Of a stretch of DNA of 64,000 bases, positions 1 to 13,093 are shown piece by piece. The stretch spans positions 114,763 through 178,762 of the forward strand of contig NZ_HG326655.1 in assembly GCF_000308295.2 (NCBI RefSeq), written 5' to 3'. This DNA is from Afipia birgiae 34632 (GTDB lineage: Bacteria > Pseudomonadota > Alphaproteobacteria > Rhizobiales > Xanthobacteraceae). The translations under genes and the position numbers were made by a program. Numbering within the stretch: the stretch's first letter is position 1; each line of letters opens with the position of its first letter. The notes under the pieces were generated by a model. The model had not been told where the DNA came from. It saw nothing but the letters and a program-made list of their open reading frames with translations, and made no database searches.

Positions 1-360
1 AGGTTCTGGTTGTCTCACATTTATGACTGGCCTGGTCCGCGTTCGCTCGCCACTACTAGCGGAGTCTCGGTTGATGTCCTTTCCTCCGGGTACTTAGATG
101 TTTCAGTTCCCCGGGTTCGCTTAAAACCTCCTATGTATTCAGAGATTTCATACCTTCACTTGATAACCGAAAATCCAAACCCACGGTGACTTGCGTCATC
201 GTGCGCTTAGAGTTTCGGCTATCGAAGGTGGGTTTCCCCATTCGGAAATCTGTGGATCAAAGCTCCTTCGCAGCTCCCCACAGCTTATCGCAGCGTAGCA
301 CGTCCTTCATCGCCTCTCATCGCCAAGGCATCCACCGAACACCCTTAAGGCACTTGATTG
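1..360 (-). rRNA. rrl: 23S ribosomal RNA, 5' part (partial)
   Basis: Read on the minus strand, this contains the conserved 23S 5' end (AAGTGCCTTAAGGGTGTTCG near 355-336) followed by the helix 2-16 region, including GAACTGAAACATCTAAGTAC near 108-89. The rest of the gene lies off the left edge. The mature 5' end is estimated at about 358-362 by similarity to known 23S starts. It is the third rRNA-cluster product after 16S and two tRNAs. Helix 9 carries an extra stem, listed separately. Confidence 0.97.
153..228 (-). other. 23S helix 9 intervening sequence
   Basis: Between the conserved flanks AAACCCA and GCGAACCCGGGG, the helix 9 region is clearly longer than in E. coli. The extra stretch folds into a long irregular stem pairing CCTTCGATAGCCGAAA with TTTTCGGTTATCAAGTGAAGG. 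Such insertions are known in Bradyrhizobium and Rhodopseudomonas relatives. RNase III removes them, leaving a separate 5.8S-like piece of 23S rRNA. The stem is seen in the sequence; processing is inferred. Confidence 0.65.
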
Positions 361-860
361 CTCTCATTATCAATATCCACACACTCGGCAGAATGTTGAA
401 CTGCACACTTGCTGAAGATCCGGAGATCATCAGCGCGCCCCCTCGATAGAGGCTGCATGCAGCTGGATATGATTAGAAAGACCAGCTTGCTTCGTAAGAT
501 CGAACCGATAGTGAGGCGGTCAAGCTTCACTAACAAAGACGCTGTCACACAAGGTAACAACATCGGCCGTCTTGCGACGCCCGATGCCATCCCGAACCAT
601 CTTGCGATGCTTCAGAATGAGCGGCCAGGAGATAGTGCAAGAATCCGCAACGCACATCTTGCGATATGCTTCGCGATCCAAGCTCGGATCGATCTCCTCT
701 TTACGATGTCAGAAATCCCGCAGGCAGCGTTCTGGTGAGAACATTCTGCATGCGAAGTGATGTATCGCGGACATTGAAACAGGCGCCACCCGTACGGGGC
801 ACACTGTGAACACGCTGCTATCAAGCAGTCGCTATGAACTCGTCGCCCCATCCAGACTTC
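361..860 (-). other. 16S-23S internal spacer, distal part
   Basis: About 500 bases between tRNA-Ala and 23S hold no gene. Short open frames here lack coding character and are not annotated. The segment should carry the 23S 5' processing stem, but I could not delineate it with confidence. Confidence 0.7.
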
Positions 861-936
861 TGGTGGAGGCAGACGGGATCGAACCGACGACCTCATGCTT
901 GCAAAGCACGCGCTCTCCCAGCTGAGCTATGCCCCC
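861..936 (-). tRNA. tRNA-Ala (TGC)
   Basis: The 76-nt cloverleaf reads GGGGGCATAGCTCAGCTGGG at the 5' end, anticodon loop CTTTGCAAG with TGC anticodon, T-arm GGTTCGATCCC and an encoded CCA end. It sits in the rRNA spacer downstream of tRNA-Ile, the usual alphaproteobacterial arrangement. Confidence 0.98.
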
Positions 937-1033
937 GTTCCAGAAGACGAATGCTCAACGCAAAGACAGCGTTTCTACAAGATGCGATGTCGTGACGTGA
1001 GCGCAGCAACCTCAATGGATAGTCGCGCAAATA

Positions 1034-1110
1034 TGGTGGGCCTGGGAAGACTTGAACTTCCGACCTCACGCTTATCAAGCGCGCGCTCTAACCAACTGAG
1101 CTACAAGCCC
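1034..1110 (-). tRNA. tRNA-Ile (GAT)
   Basis: The 77-nt cloverleaf begins GGGCTTGTAGCTCAGTTGGT, has anticodon loop CTTGATAAG (GAT), T-arm AGTTCAAGTCT and an encoded CCA. It lies between 16S and tRNA-Ala in the rRNA spacer. Confidence 0.98.
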
Positions 1111-1310
1111 CAACGACGAGGAGCTCGGCCGGCGCGACGTCGCATATGCAACGTGCATCGCTGTGGCGCCGCCCCTGGCGCGTGTTCGTCCGCGAAGAAA
1201 GAGAAACGAAGACGGCGGTGTCCCGCCAATGCAGCTCAGCGATTGATCCAATCACTGGCCACTGATGTTTCTAAAACGATCCGATAGTTGCCGAAGCAAG
1301 CTGAAGGACC

Positions 1311-2806
<1,496 letters not shown>

Positions 2807-3427
2807 GGACTTGAACTTTGAACCGGCTGATCACATCGTTTTGACGAGGTCCCACCATTTTTGGTCAACCGAAGCTGACCGCCGTCCGTGATTCACATCA
2901 CTGACAGCGATGGTGTAACCTTATAAAACGTGTACCGCCGAAGTCTTTCGTCCGGTCTCAACCCCTTGAAAGCCGAAGCTTTCTCGCGATCGAGACCCGC
3001 AAGGACTCCGCCGTCCACGTTTCTCTTTCTTCATCTTTACTTGTCAAACAACCCGGTGCCGAAGCATCGCCCTCCCTGTACGGGAGAAAATCTCGTTTCT
3101 GATCTTCCAAAGTGAAGGTCATCAGGCGACATCCCGTAGGATGCCAGCGCCCCGAAGGGAGCGAACCAGTAGACCCTCCCGAAGAAGGAAGCAATCTCTT
3201 TTTTCAGAATTATTCGGCGATTTTCTCTTTCGAAGAAATCAACGAACCTCTCTGAAGAAGAGGATTTGCCAAGCATCTATTCCTAGACACCCGGCAACCT
3301 TACCTCGAAAACAAATCCTCAACCGACATATATCGGCTGATGCTTCACTCTTCAAGGTGAGGAGCTTGTGAGACACAGACAACCGCCCGGGCCGTTGGGC
3401 CCCGGCGCCGCCGCGCTCAGTGGCCGT
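2807..3427 (-). other. rRNA operon leader region
   Basis: About 620 bases separate the strong promoter at 3428-3457 from mature 16S. They hold no convincing gene on either strand; the overlapping short frames have no recognisable product. This is the transcribed leader, expected to contain the 16S processing stem and antitermination signals, which I could not pin down. Confidence 0.6.
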
Positions 3428-3457
3428 CTTATAGGGCAGGCCTTCGAACCTTGTCAA
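3428..3457 (-). promoter_or_regulatory. rRNA operon promoter
   Basis: On the minus strand there is a consensus TTGACA (-35, 3457-3452) and TATAAG (-10, 3433-3428) separated by 18 bases, pointing at 16S. A second TTGACA lies 12 bases further upstream (3469-3464). It is the best sigma-70 match near the operon and typical of alphaproteobacterial rrn promoters. No gene is seen from 3458 to 3885, the divergent intergenic space before the M23 peptidase gene. Confidence 0.8.
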
Positions 3458-3885
3458 CGCCCTTGTCAAAAATCCGTCGCACTGCACCGAAGATATTTTG
3501 CAACGCAAAGAAGTCCCCGGTTTATTGGGCTTTTGCGCCGTACTAGAGCCACATTCCTGCGACGTTCTGCACAGGAAACATGCCTTGGCCGGGCGAATAG
3601 AAGTATAGTTTCGGCCGGCCGGTTCGAAGATTCGGCGGTGATGCGGGATCGTCGTCTGACTTGGGATCGAAAAACATCCTTGGGGTCAAAAAGAATCGAC
3701 GAGTTGACGTTCGGCGATCTCGCCAACACTTTGGCGCACGGCGAATAAACGACGGCGGGATAACCAGGCGCTTGTGGCTCGTAATTGCCCCACCCGGGGC
3801 AATGAGCCGGACGAAAGGCAAACTGGCAGTTCGTTGCGTACTGAGTATTTTGTAGACCAAGACGAAGACTTTGGGGGACGGCAGT

Positions 3886-5916
3886 TTGAACCACGGGACG
3901 TCACGCGGGGGACACTATGGGCGTGCCGGGATCATTGATCTCGGTCATGAGCCCCCGCTATCCGTCGACGGGTCGGAAGCCGCGGTGATCGACCGCCGCC
4001 GTGTCTCCGTGCAGTGGTTCAGCGGAACGATTCTCACTGGTCTGTGCGGCGCGGCTCTGATCGGCGGCGCCGTTTTCGCGTCACTCGATGGCGAAATGAC
4101 CTTTGCCAAGGTGCCGGAACGCGTCGAAGGCGCGCTGCGCGGCGCGTTTGGCGCCAATGACAAGGGGGCTGTCGCGCGCAAGAGCGACCGTCTTCCGCCG
4201 CCGAGCGAATCGGCGGCGGCGCGTCAGGTGATCCGCGTCTCCACTGCAGTGCGCGCCGGCGGCCGCGACGTGATGCGGGTGCGCCCGTTCGTCCGAATTG
4301 CCGGCAACCTGTCGCTGACGACCAGCGATCTCTCCGCGAAAGTCCCCGCCTTCAATGCCCAGCGCATGCTGACCGATGTCGGCACCGCGGCACCCGCGGA
4401 CGGCGACGATTCGCAGAATCCGAACGCCGCCGAGCCGGATGCCGAAGTTTCATTTGTGACGCGCGACCTCGCCTCGGTGCTGCCCCGCGCCAAGATCGCA
4501 GCCAATGTCGCCATTGATGAGGTGCTGCTTCGGGTTCGGGATGCATCGAGCTGGCGAGGTAACAGCGCCGTCAAATATGCGTCCAGCAACCCGGCCGATC
4601 TCAAGATGGCCTATGCGGCGGAAGGCACGCCCGATCCCTATGCCGGGTTCGAGGCCCGCGTGGTGCCGGAAAACGTCACCCTGCTGCCGAAGACCAAGGA
4701 ACAGATCACCGGCGGCAACCCTTCGAGCGAGCGAATCCATATCGTCAAGAAGGGCGACACCGTCCAAACCATCCTGCGCGACATGGGCGCGAGCCCCGGC
4801 GAAGCGCTGGCGATCGCCAACAATCTTGGCGCGCGCGGCCGCGACGCCGGACTGAAGGAAGGCCAGAAGCTGCGCATCATGATGGCCGGCACCGGTCCGG
4901 GACTTCAGCGCCAGCAGCCGGTCCGCGTCATCGTCGCCAACGAAACTACTATTGAAGCGGTGGCAGCGCTTTCGGATCTCGGTAAATACGTCGCCGTCGA
5001 CGTCCAGAGCTTCAACAGCGTGGCGGAAACCGCCAATGCCAGCGACGACGATGACGAAGATGACGGCACCGGCGTGCGGCTCTATCAGAGCATCTACGAG
5101 ACCGCGATGCGCAACAAGGTTCCGGCCGCCGTCATCGAGGACATGATTCGCATCTACTCCTACGACGTCGACTTCCAGCGCAAGGTGCAGGCCGGCGACT
5201 CGTTCGAGGTGTTCTTCGCCGGTGAAGACGAAACACCGGTCAACAACGAAAAGACCGAAGTGCTGTACGCCGCCCTCACCGTCGGCGGTGAAACCAAGAA
5301 ATACTATCGCTTCCAGGCCCCCGACGATTCCATCGTCGATTACTATGACGAGACCGGTAAGAGCGCGAAGAAATTCCTGGTCCGCAAACCCGTCAACAAC
5401 GCGATCATGCGCTCCGGCTTCGGCGGCCGCCGTCACCCGATCCTCGGCTATACCAAGATGCACACCGGCGTGGACTGGGCCGCCCCTTACGGCACGCCGA
5501 TCTTCGCATCCGGCAACGGCACCGTCGAGAAAGCCGGCTGGGAAGGCGGCTACGGCAAATATATCCGCGTCAAGCATCCCAACGGATATGAAACCGCCTA
5601 TGGCCATATGACCGCTTTCGCCAAGGGCATGGAGCCCGGCAAGCGCGTGCGGCAGGGCCAGGTGATCGGCTTCGTCGGATCGACCGGCCTCTCCACCGGA
5701 GCGCATCTCCACTACGAAATTCTGGTCAACGGCCGCTTCGTCGATCCGATGCGTATCAAGCTGCCGCGCGGACGGTCGCTCGATGGTCCGATGCTGGCGA
5801 ACTTCGAAACCGAACGCGACCGGCTCGACGGCATGATCAACACCCGGCCCGGCGGCAACCGTCCGCAGCCGCAGGCCGCCAAAGGCCAGAAGACGGCGCA
5901 GGCCAGCGACCGCTAG
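3886..5916 (+). CDS. M23 family metallopeptidase with LysM-like domain
   Basis: Cell-wall DD-endopeptidase of the LytM/M23 class, acting on peptidoglycan crosslinks in the periplasm. A short cytoplasmic N-terminus is followed by one membrane segment (about residues 44-66), a long acidic linker, a LysM/OapA-like segment near 283-335 (IHIVKKGDTV) and the C-terminal M23 fold. Zinc ligands are visible in HTGVD (about 526) and HLHYE (about 607). The start is TTG at 3886, chosen because GGGGGA lies 8 bases upstream; an in-frame TTG at 3871 overlaps that ribosome-binding site. It is a single gene, divergent from the rRNA operon. Confidence 0.88.
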   Translation: MNHGTSRGGHYGRAGIIDLGHEPPLSVDGSEAAVIDRRRVSVQWFSGTILTGLCGAALIGGAVFASLDGEMTFAKVPERVEGALRGAFGANDKGAVARKSDRLPPPSESAAARQVIRVSTAVRAGGRDVMRVRPFVRIAGNLSLTTSDLSAKVPAFNAQRMLTDVGTAAPADGDDSQNPNAAEPDAEVSFVTRDLASVLPRAKIAANVAIDEVLLRVRDASSWRGNSAVKYASSNPADLKMAYAAEGTPDPYAGFEARVVPENVTLLPKTKEQITGGNPSSERIHIVKKGDTVQTILRDMGASPGEALAIANNLGARGRDAGLKEGQKLRIMMAGTGPGLQRQQPVRVIVANETTIEAVAALSDLGKYVAVDVQSFNSVAETANASDDDDEDDGTGVRLYQSIYETAMRNKVPAAVIEDMIRIYSYDVDFQRKVQAGDSFEVFFAGEDETPVNNEKTEVLYAALTVGGETKKYYRFQAPDDSIVDYYDETGKSAKKFLVRKPVNNAIMRSGFGGRRHPILGYTKMHTGVDWAAPYGTPIFASGNGTVEKAGWEGGYGKYIRVKHPNGYETAYGHMTAFAKGMEPGKRVRQGQVIGFVGSTGLSTGAHLHYEILVNGRFVDPMRIKLPRGRSLDGPMLANFETERDRLDGMINTRPGGNRPQPQAAKGQKTAQASDR

Positions 5917-5997
5917 GCTCTACACGCTGAAGAAGAAATAAATTCGAAAGCCCTGCTGCGGTTCGCCCTTCGCGGACAGGAAAAGAAACGAACCATC

Positions 5998-6121
5998 CTG
6001 TCATGGCCGGGCATAGCTGTTCATAGAACGGCGTCGCTTCCGCTCGCCTTGTCCCGGCCATTCCGACAAACAGAACACATGTCCGACTCATCAGGATCAC
6101 CGGGACAAGCCCGGTGATGAC
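5998..6121. repeat. Intergenic palindromic repeat, CCGGGCATAGC type
   Basis: Between the convergent M23 and clpB genes lies a GC-rich inverted repeat (GTCATGGCCGGGCATAGC with TTGTCCCGGCCAT) followed by a tight hairpin, ATCACCGGG-acaag-CCCGGTGAT, at 6096-6118. The same layout recurs at 28645-28745. Such elements are scattered in Rhizobiales genomes. Here it may also serve as the bidirectional terminator of both genes. Confidence 0.7.
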
Positions 6122-6136
6122 AAGATGTGTGTGAGT

Positions 6137-8770
<2,634 letters not shown>

Positions 8771-8953
8771 TCGGGTTTTCCCTCAGCCTGCCATCTCCGC
8801 CCCGAAGGCACGGATATTAGCATCTTCAATGGGTTTCCGCCGACGGCATTGACGTTCCTCAACCCGGGGCGGCGACCGGCATTGCACCGGCCTGGCGTTC
8901 ATGTGGGAACTCCGGTCCGCCTGTGAAAGAGGCAGGGGCAAAATTTGACCGAG

Positions 8954-9775
8954 ATGGAACGGAACGGAGAATCCGCCTACGAATACGGAATGAAGCAGCA
9001 AAACTCCGCCACCGTTGCCGGTATCTATCGCTACCCGGTCAAAGGCCTTTCACCGGAAGCGCTCGACAATGTCACCCTGCAGGAGGGCCAGACGCTGCCG
9101 GCGGACCGGCGCTATGCCATCGAGAACGGGCCTTCCGGGTTCGATCAGGCCGATCCGAAGTATTTTCCGAAGAATCGGTTTTTGATGCTGATGCGCAACG
9201 AGCGCCTCGCGGCGCTTCAGAGCCGGTATAACGACGGCAGCAACGTCCTGACCATCGGTTACAACAACGCAGAGGTGCGCGGTGATCTGGAAACGCCTGA
9301 CGGACGCGCCGCGATCGAGACCTTTTTCACCGAGAATTTTTCGCCCGAATTGAAAGGCCCGCCCAAAATCCTGTCGGCTCAAGGCCACAGCTTCTCCGAC
9401 GTCGCCGCCAAGGTCGTGTCCATTATCAATCTGGCCAGCGTAGCCGCCATTGAGACCATTGTCGGGCAGCCGGTTCACCCGCTACGCTTTCGCGGCAATC
9501 TCTATGTCAGCGGCTGGGCTGCCTGGCAGGAATTCGATCTGCTCGGGAAAGTACTGACGATCGGCAGCGTACGGCTGAAAGTGGTCAAGCGGATCGTGCG
9601 CTGTGCCGCTGTCAATATCGATCCGGTCACCGCCGAACGCGGCATGAACATCCCGCATGCATTGATGCAAATGTTCGATCACGCCGATTGCGGCGTCTAT
9701 GCCGAGGTGATCACCGGAGGCGATATCAAGGCCGATGATTCAATCACCGTACTTGAAGAACAGCGATTGCTCTGA
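8954..9775 (+). CDS. MOSC domain-containing protein
   Basis: An N-terminal beta-barrel segment (about 1-100, with the GIYRYPVKGLSPE signature) is followed by a MOSC domain containing the conserved cysteine in KRIVRCAAVNIDP. MOSC proteins are relatives of the molybdenum cofactor sulfurase C-terminus and carry sulfur or bind molybdopterin in reductases such as YcbX. The substrate here is unknown. Starts are possible at TTG 8945, ATG 8954 or ATG 8990. Homology begins just after the last, so the first residues are uncertain. Confidence 0.85.
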   Translation: MERNGESAYEYGMKQQNSATVAGIYRYPVKGLSPEALDNVTLQEGQTLPADRRYAIENGPSGFDQADPKYFPKNRFLMLMRNERLAALQSRYNDGSNVLTIGYNNAEVRGDLETPDGRAAIETFFTENFSPELKGPPKILSAQGHSFSDVAAKVVSIINLASVAAIETIVGQPVHPLRFRGNLYVSGWAAWQEFDLLGKVLTIGSVRLKVVKRIVRCAAVNIDPVTAERGMNIPHALMQMFDHADCGVYAEVITGGDIKADDSITVLEEQRLL

Positions 9776-9782
9776 GCAGAGG

Positions 9783-9886
9783 TGCCGTCACCCTGCGGAG
9801 CGCGCTGTTGCGCGCCTCGAAGGGCGACGGCATTGGTTCGTCATCCTTCGAGGCGCGCCGAAGATGGCTTGCACCTCAGGATGACG
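9783..9886. repeat. Intergenic repeat, CGTCATCCTTCGAGGCGCGCC type
   Basis: Two imperfect hairpins lie back to back between convergent genes: one pairs GCCGTCACCCT with AGGGCGACGGC and the other pairs CGTCATCCT with AGGATGACG. The core CTTCGAGGCGCGCC is a widely dispersed Rhizobiales intergenic repeat. It probably terminates both flanking transcripts. Confidence 0.6.
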
Positions 9887-9898
9887 TTGCCGCGCAAA

Positions 9899-10513
9899 TC
9901 AGCTTGACGGCATGACGTAGGCGTGGATGCGTCCGCGCGAAAAGCTCGCCTCGGCGACACGGCGGCCGTAGTTGCCCGAGATCACGATCGGATTGCCCTT
10001 GGCGTCGATGCCGCTGACGACCCCGACATGACCGCCGCGGCGTCCGCGTGACATCACCGCGATGGCGCCGACCTGCGGGCCGGAGATGCGCTGGCCGTAG
10101 CTCGCGAACGAACGCGCCATATCCGAACCGGTGCCTTTGTGTCCGGATTTTTCGAGAACCATGTTCATGAAGCGCGCGCACCACAGACTGGCCCGGCTCG
10201 TGGGATTCCCGCTGCCGATATAGCGCCGCGCTTCGGCGACAATGTTCGATCCGCCGAAACCACCGAAACCCTGCGAGGTTGACGTTTCCACAGAGGCCGC
10301 AGCAGCAGCGGAACGGCCGCGCCGCGCATGATGACGAGTGCGGTGGCCATAATACTTTTTAGCGTGATGCTTGGATTGGTGAGCGTGATAGTGCCGGCTT
10401 GCGCCGTGGTGTGGCCTCGCCGAAGCCGGTGTCGCCAATGCGACGATTGCCACCGAACACAGCGCCAGCGCGGCGCTCCGAAGCGGCAGACGAAATTTAC
10501 GCGATGCAGTCAT
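9899..10513 (-). CDS. TIGR02594 family secreted cysteine hydrolase
   Basis: A 204-residue exported protein of the TIGR02594 group, related to NlpC/P60 and CHAP peptidoglycan hydrolases. A signal peptide (basic start, hydrophobic 13-28, ASA cut near 32) is followed by a His/Lys-rich stretch and the catalytic domain. The probable nucleophile is Cys in LWCARFMNMV and the partner His is in GGHVGVVSG. The family motif GTGSDMARSFASYG lies between. A near-perfect palindrome, CGTTCGCACGCGAACG, sits at 10546-10561 in the promoter region. Expected role: cell-wall turnover. Confidence 0.82.
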   Translation of the reverse strand: MTASRKFRLPLRSAALALCSVAIVALATPASARPHHGASRHYHAHQSKHHAKKYYGHRTRHHARRGRSAAAAASVETSTSQGFGGFGGSNIVAEARRYIGSGNPTSRASLWCARFMNMVLEKSGHKGTGSDMARSFASYGQRISGPQVGAIAVMSRGRRGGHVGVVSGIDAKGNPIVISGNYGRRVAEASFSRGRIHAYVMPSS

Positions 10514-10700
10514 TCAACAGTCCTTCGTGACACCCTGATGCCCATCGTTCGCACGCGAACGACATGCCGCAGCGCACAAAACGGGTGGGTGTGACGAGAG
10601 CAAGACGCGGTAAGGCGCTCGCCGAGTCATTTCGCGGCGATAGCGGGATCATTTGATGGCGAGAATGCGAACATACACGGCCACATTAGAGCCGTGAATG

Positions 10701-11360
10701 TTAATCGCGGCGCGTGAGCAGGAAGACGCCCTGTTCGCCGAACATATTCCAGAACCACCACGGCGCGTTGAGCCGCAGCGGCCGGCCATAGAGATCGAGC
10801 GCGACGGCGCGCTCCATGTTGACGTTGATCTCGTTACAAAGCTGCACGAAATCCTTGATGGTGCAGAAATGGATGTTCGGCGTGTCGTACCACGTCGCCG
10901 GCAGGTTGTCGGTGCGCGGCATCTGGCCCTTCACGAGCAACTGGAGGCGCATTTTCCAGTGGCCGAAATTCGGGAACGACACGATGGCGCGGTGACCGAT
11001 GCGCAGCAGGTTTTCAAGCACCACGCGCGGCTGGCGCGTCGCCTGCAGGGTCTGCGACAGGATCACGTAGTCGAACGCATCGTCGGGATAATTGATCAGA
11101 TCGGTGTCGGCGTCGCCCTGCACCACCGCAAGCCCCTTGGCGACGCAGCGGTTGACGCCCTCGCGGGACAGTTCGATGCCGCGCCCGTCGACGCCGCGTG
11201 TTTCCAGAAGCCGCAGCAGATCGCCTTCACCGCAGCCGACGTCGAGCACCCTTGAGCCGGGCTCGACCATCTGCGCGACCAGCAGATGGTCTGCGCGATA
11301 ACCGTTCTCGGTGACGGGAAGAACCGCGGTCTGACGAAACGCCTGATCCTGGATCGTCAT
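10701..11360 (-). CDS. metW: Methionine biosynthesis protein MetW
   Basis: A 219-residue class I methyltransferase-fold protein with the SAM-binding motif VLDVGCGEGDLL followed by the acidic strand end GIELS. MetW accompanies MetX in many proteobacteria and is needed for full homoserine acyltransferase function. No independent methyl acceptor is established. It starts one base after the metX stop codon, so the two are surely co-transcribed and share the SAM-II riboswitch. Confidence 0.95.
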   Translation of the reverse strand: MTIQDQAFRQTAVLPVTENGYRADHLLVAQMVEPGSRVLDVGCGEGDLLRLLETRGVDGRGIELSREGVNRCVAKGLAVVQGDADTDLINYPDDAFDYVILSQTLQATRQPRVVLENLLRIGHRAIVSFPNFGHWKMRLQLLVKGQMPRTDNLPATWYDTPNIHFCTIKDFVQLCNEINVNMERAVALDLYGRPLRLNAPWWFWNMFGEQGVFLLTRRD

Positions 11361-11361
11361 G

Positions 11362-12561
11362 TTATCGGCTCGCCGAGGTCAGGCCGTGCGCCGACGCAGC
11401 CGATTCAAGAAATGCGCGGGAGATTTCGATGAACTCGGGCACGTCGAGCAGAAACGCATCGTGTCCCCTGTCGGTCTCGATTTCCGCAAACGACACCCGC
11501 GCGCTGCCGGCGTTGAGCGCATGCACGACCGCGCGCGCCTCCGACGTCGGAAACAGCCAGTCGCTGGTAAACGACACCACGCAGAAACGCGTGCGCGTGC
11601 CGCGCCAGGCTTCCGCCAGCACGCCGTCGTGATCGGCGGCGATGTCGAAATAGTCCATCGCACGGGTCAGGTAGAGATAGCTGTTAGCGTCAAAGCGCTC
11701 GACAAAGGACGAGCCCTGATGACGCAGATAGCTTTCCACTTCGAAGTCCGCATCGAAGGAGAATGTCGGAACATCACGATCCTGCAGGCGGCGGCCGAAC
11801 TTGCGATGCAGTGCCGCGTCGGACAGATACGTGATGTGCGCGGCCATGCGCGCGACGCCGAGCCCGCGGTGCGGATGGGTGCCGTCCTCAAAATAGCGTC
11901 CGGCGCGCCAGTCCGGATCGGCCATCACCGCCTGACGGCCCAATTCATGGAATGCGATGTTCTGCGCCGAATGGCGCGTGCTGCACGCAACCGCCAACGC
12001 GGAGAACACGCGCTCCGGATACGCTGTAGTCCATTGCAGCACCTGCATGCCGCCCATCGATCCGCCGACGACAGCGAACAGCTTCTCGATGCCGAGATGA
12101 TCGAGCAGCATCGCCTGTGCCCGCACCATGTCGGGGATGGTGATGACGGGAAAATCGAGTCCCCACAATTTGCCGGTCGCGGGATTTGTCGATGACGGAC
12201 CCGTCGAGCCCATGCATCCGCCAACCACATTGGCGCATACGACGTAGTAGCGATCCGTGTCGATCGGTTTGCCGGAGCCAACCAGCGTCTGCCACCAGCC
12301 GGGCTTGCCCGTGACTGGATGCACATTCGCGACATGCTGATCCCCGGTCAGCGCATGGCAGATCAGAATGGCGTTGGAGCGATCCCCATTGAGCTGGCCA
12401 TAGGCCTGATAGGCGATCTGGAACGGCGCGAGATCGATGCCGCAGTCCAGCCGCAGCGGCTTGTCCACACCGAACAGCGCGACCAGCGACGACGGATGAT
12501 CCGCCTCGTGTGCGCGCTCAGTGGACACCGTGTCGCTTTTCAAGGGTTTAACATTAACCAT
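11362..12561 (-). CDS. metX: Homoserine O-acyltransferase MetX
   Basis: The first committed step of methionine synthesis: acylation of homoserine in the cytoplasm. The 399-residue alpha/beta hydrolase shows the nucleophile elbow GGSMGGMQ, the catalytic region after TSDWLFP and the terminal histidine in DRGHDAF. Many proteobacterial MetX enzymes use succinyl-CoA rather than acetyl-CoA; the sequence alone does not settle this here. ATG at 12561 was chosen because GAGGAGG lies just upstream. An in-frame ATG at 12654 would place the N-terminus across the riboswitch terminator and is rejected. Confidence 0.95.
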   Translation of the reverse strand: MVNVKPLKSDTVSTERAHEADHPSSLVALFGVDKPLRLDCGIDLAPFQIAYQAYGQLNGDRSNAILICHALTGDQHVANVHPVTGKPGWWQTLVGSGKPIDTDRYYVVCANVVGGCMGSTGPSSTNPATGKLWGLDFPVITIPDMVRAQAMLLDHLGIEKLFAVVGGSMGGMQVLQWTTAYPERVFSALAVACSTRHSAQNIAFHELGRQAVMADPDWRAGRYFEDGTHPHRGLGVARMAAHITYLSDAALHRKFGRRLQDRDVPTFSFDADFEVESYLRHQGSSFVERFDANSYLYLTRAMDYFDIAADHDGVLAEAWRGTRTRFCVVSFTSDWLFPTSEARAVVHALNAGSARVSFAEIETDRGHDAFLLDVPEFIEISRAFLESAASAHGLTSASR

Positions 12562-12616
12562 CTTGTTACTGGCCTCCTCAGCAGGTCTTTCAGACCAACA
12601 TCGGAAATCAGGCCAC

Positions 12617-12649
12617 AAAAAACCCGGCCTGAAACGAGGTTCGGCCGGG
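12617..12649 (-). terminator. Attenuator terminator of metXW
   Basis: On the minus strand CCCGGCC (12649-12643) and GGCCGGG (12629-12623) form a stem followed by six U residues, directly before metX. The upstream arm can alternatively pair with GGCCGGG at 12668-12662 as an antiterminator. That same upstream strand is captured by the SAM-II aptamer when ligand is bound. Confidence 0.85.
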
Positions 12650-12659
12650 ATCACTTATG

Positions 12660-12722
12660 TCCCCGGCCTGTTTAGCGAGTTGTTTAACGTGGCTGCAAGC
12701 CGGCCGGCTCAAATGACCACGG
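12660..12722 (-). promoter_or_regulatory. SAM-II riboswitch
   Basis: The minus-strand RNA contains the SAM-II consensus: P1 CGUGG/CCACG (12721-12717 with 12692-12688), loop start UCAUUUG, loop GCCGGCCGGC, GCUUGCAG after it, then the A-rich GUUAAACAA and GCUAAA, and the 3' pseudoknot strand GGCCGGG that pairs back into the loop. SAM-II sits on methionine genes in Alphaproteobacteria and turns them off at high S-adenosylmethionine. Here it controls metX-metW. Confidence 0.95.
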
Positions 12723-12866
12723 AATAGCTAAGTTACTAGTCACGAACGGCCTTTTCGTCAAGCTGCACCGCGGAATCACAGGCCGCCCCTGCACTGGCCT
12801 GAGGCCGGAATTGCCAATGTTTTCTTTGCTTTCAGGCGATCTCCTGCCTATCAATGCGCCCGTCAC

Positions 12867-13030
12867 CTGGTGCCCTGAATCCGAAGTTCGCCCGATTTTG
12901 CAGCACGCTCCCGGCGAACTTCGGATTCAAAAGGGCACTAGAGAACTAAAATTCTAACGTGGTTTTGGTTCGCAAGTCCGCAAATGGACGTGCTGAGAAA
13001 ATGTTACGGACTTGCGAGCCACCACACTAG
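12867..13030 (+). repeat. Double-hairpin intergenic element, copy 1
   Basis: Hairpin 1 pairs TGCCCTGAATCCGAAGTTCGC with GCGAACTTCGGATTC-aaaa-GGGCACTAG. A linker, agaactaaaatt, follows. Hairpin 2 pairs GTGG-tttt-GGTTCGCAAGTCCG with CGGACTTGCGAGCCACCAC and ends in CTAG. It lies between the metX riboswitch and the aromatic amino acid operon, which are divergent. Compared with copy 3, the stem pair GTGTCC/GGACAC is here GTGCCC/GGGCAC, a compensated change. Confidence 0.9.
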
Positions 13031-13093
13031 CCATTTTCGATCAATTCCAGACGGCCTTGCGCCGCAAGCCGCGTTCGGACCCAAGTTGAACCA

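Noticed and set aside
4450-5712. 420-codon open frame on the minus strand
   Set aside because: It lies opposite the M23 peptidase gene; high-GC third positions keep the reverse frame open. No recognisable domain.
8771-8953. Heat-shock sigma factor promoter for clpB
   Set aside because: TTGAA-like and TATAT-like stretches exist, but spacing and -10 sequence do not match the consensus well enough.
10546-10561. Palindrome CGTTCGCACGCGAACG as a LexA site
   Set aside because: Alphaproteobacterial LexA boxes are direct repeats (GTTC-N7-GTTC); this is an inverted repeat, so the regulator is unknown.
12562-12654. Upstream in-frame extension of metX
   Set aside because: It would translate the attenuator terminator; the ATG at 12561 has the strong ribosome-binding site and fits family length.
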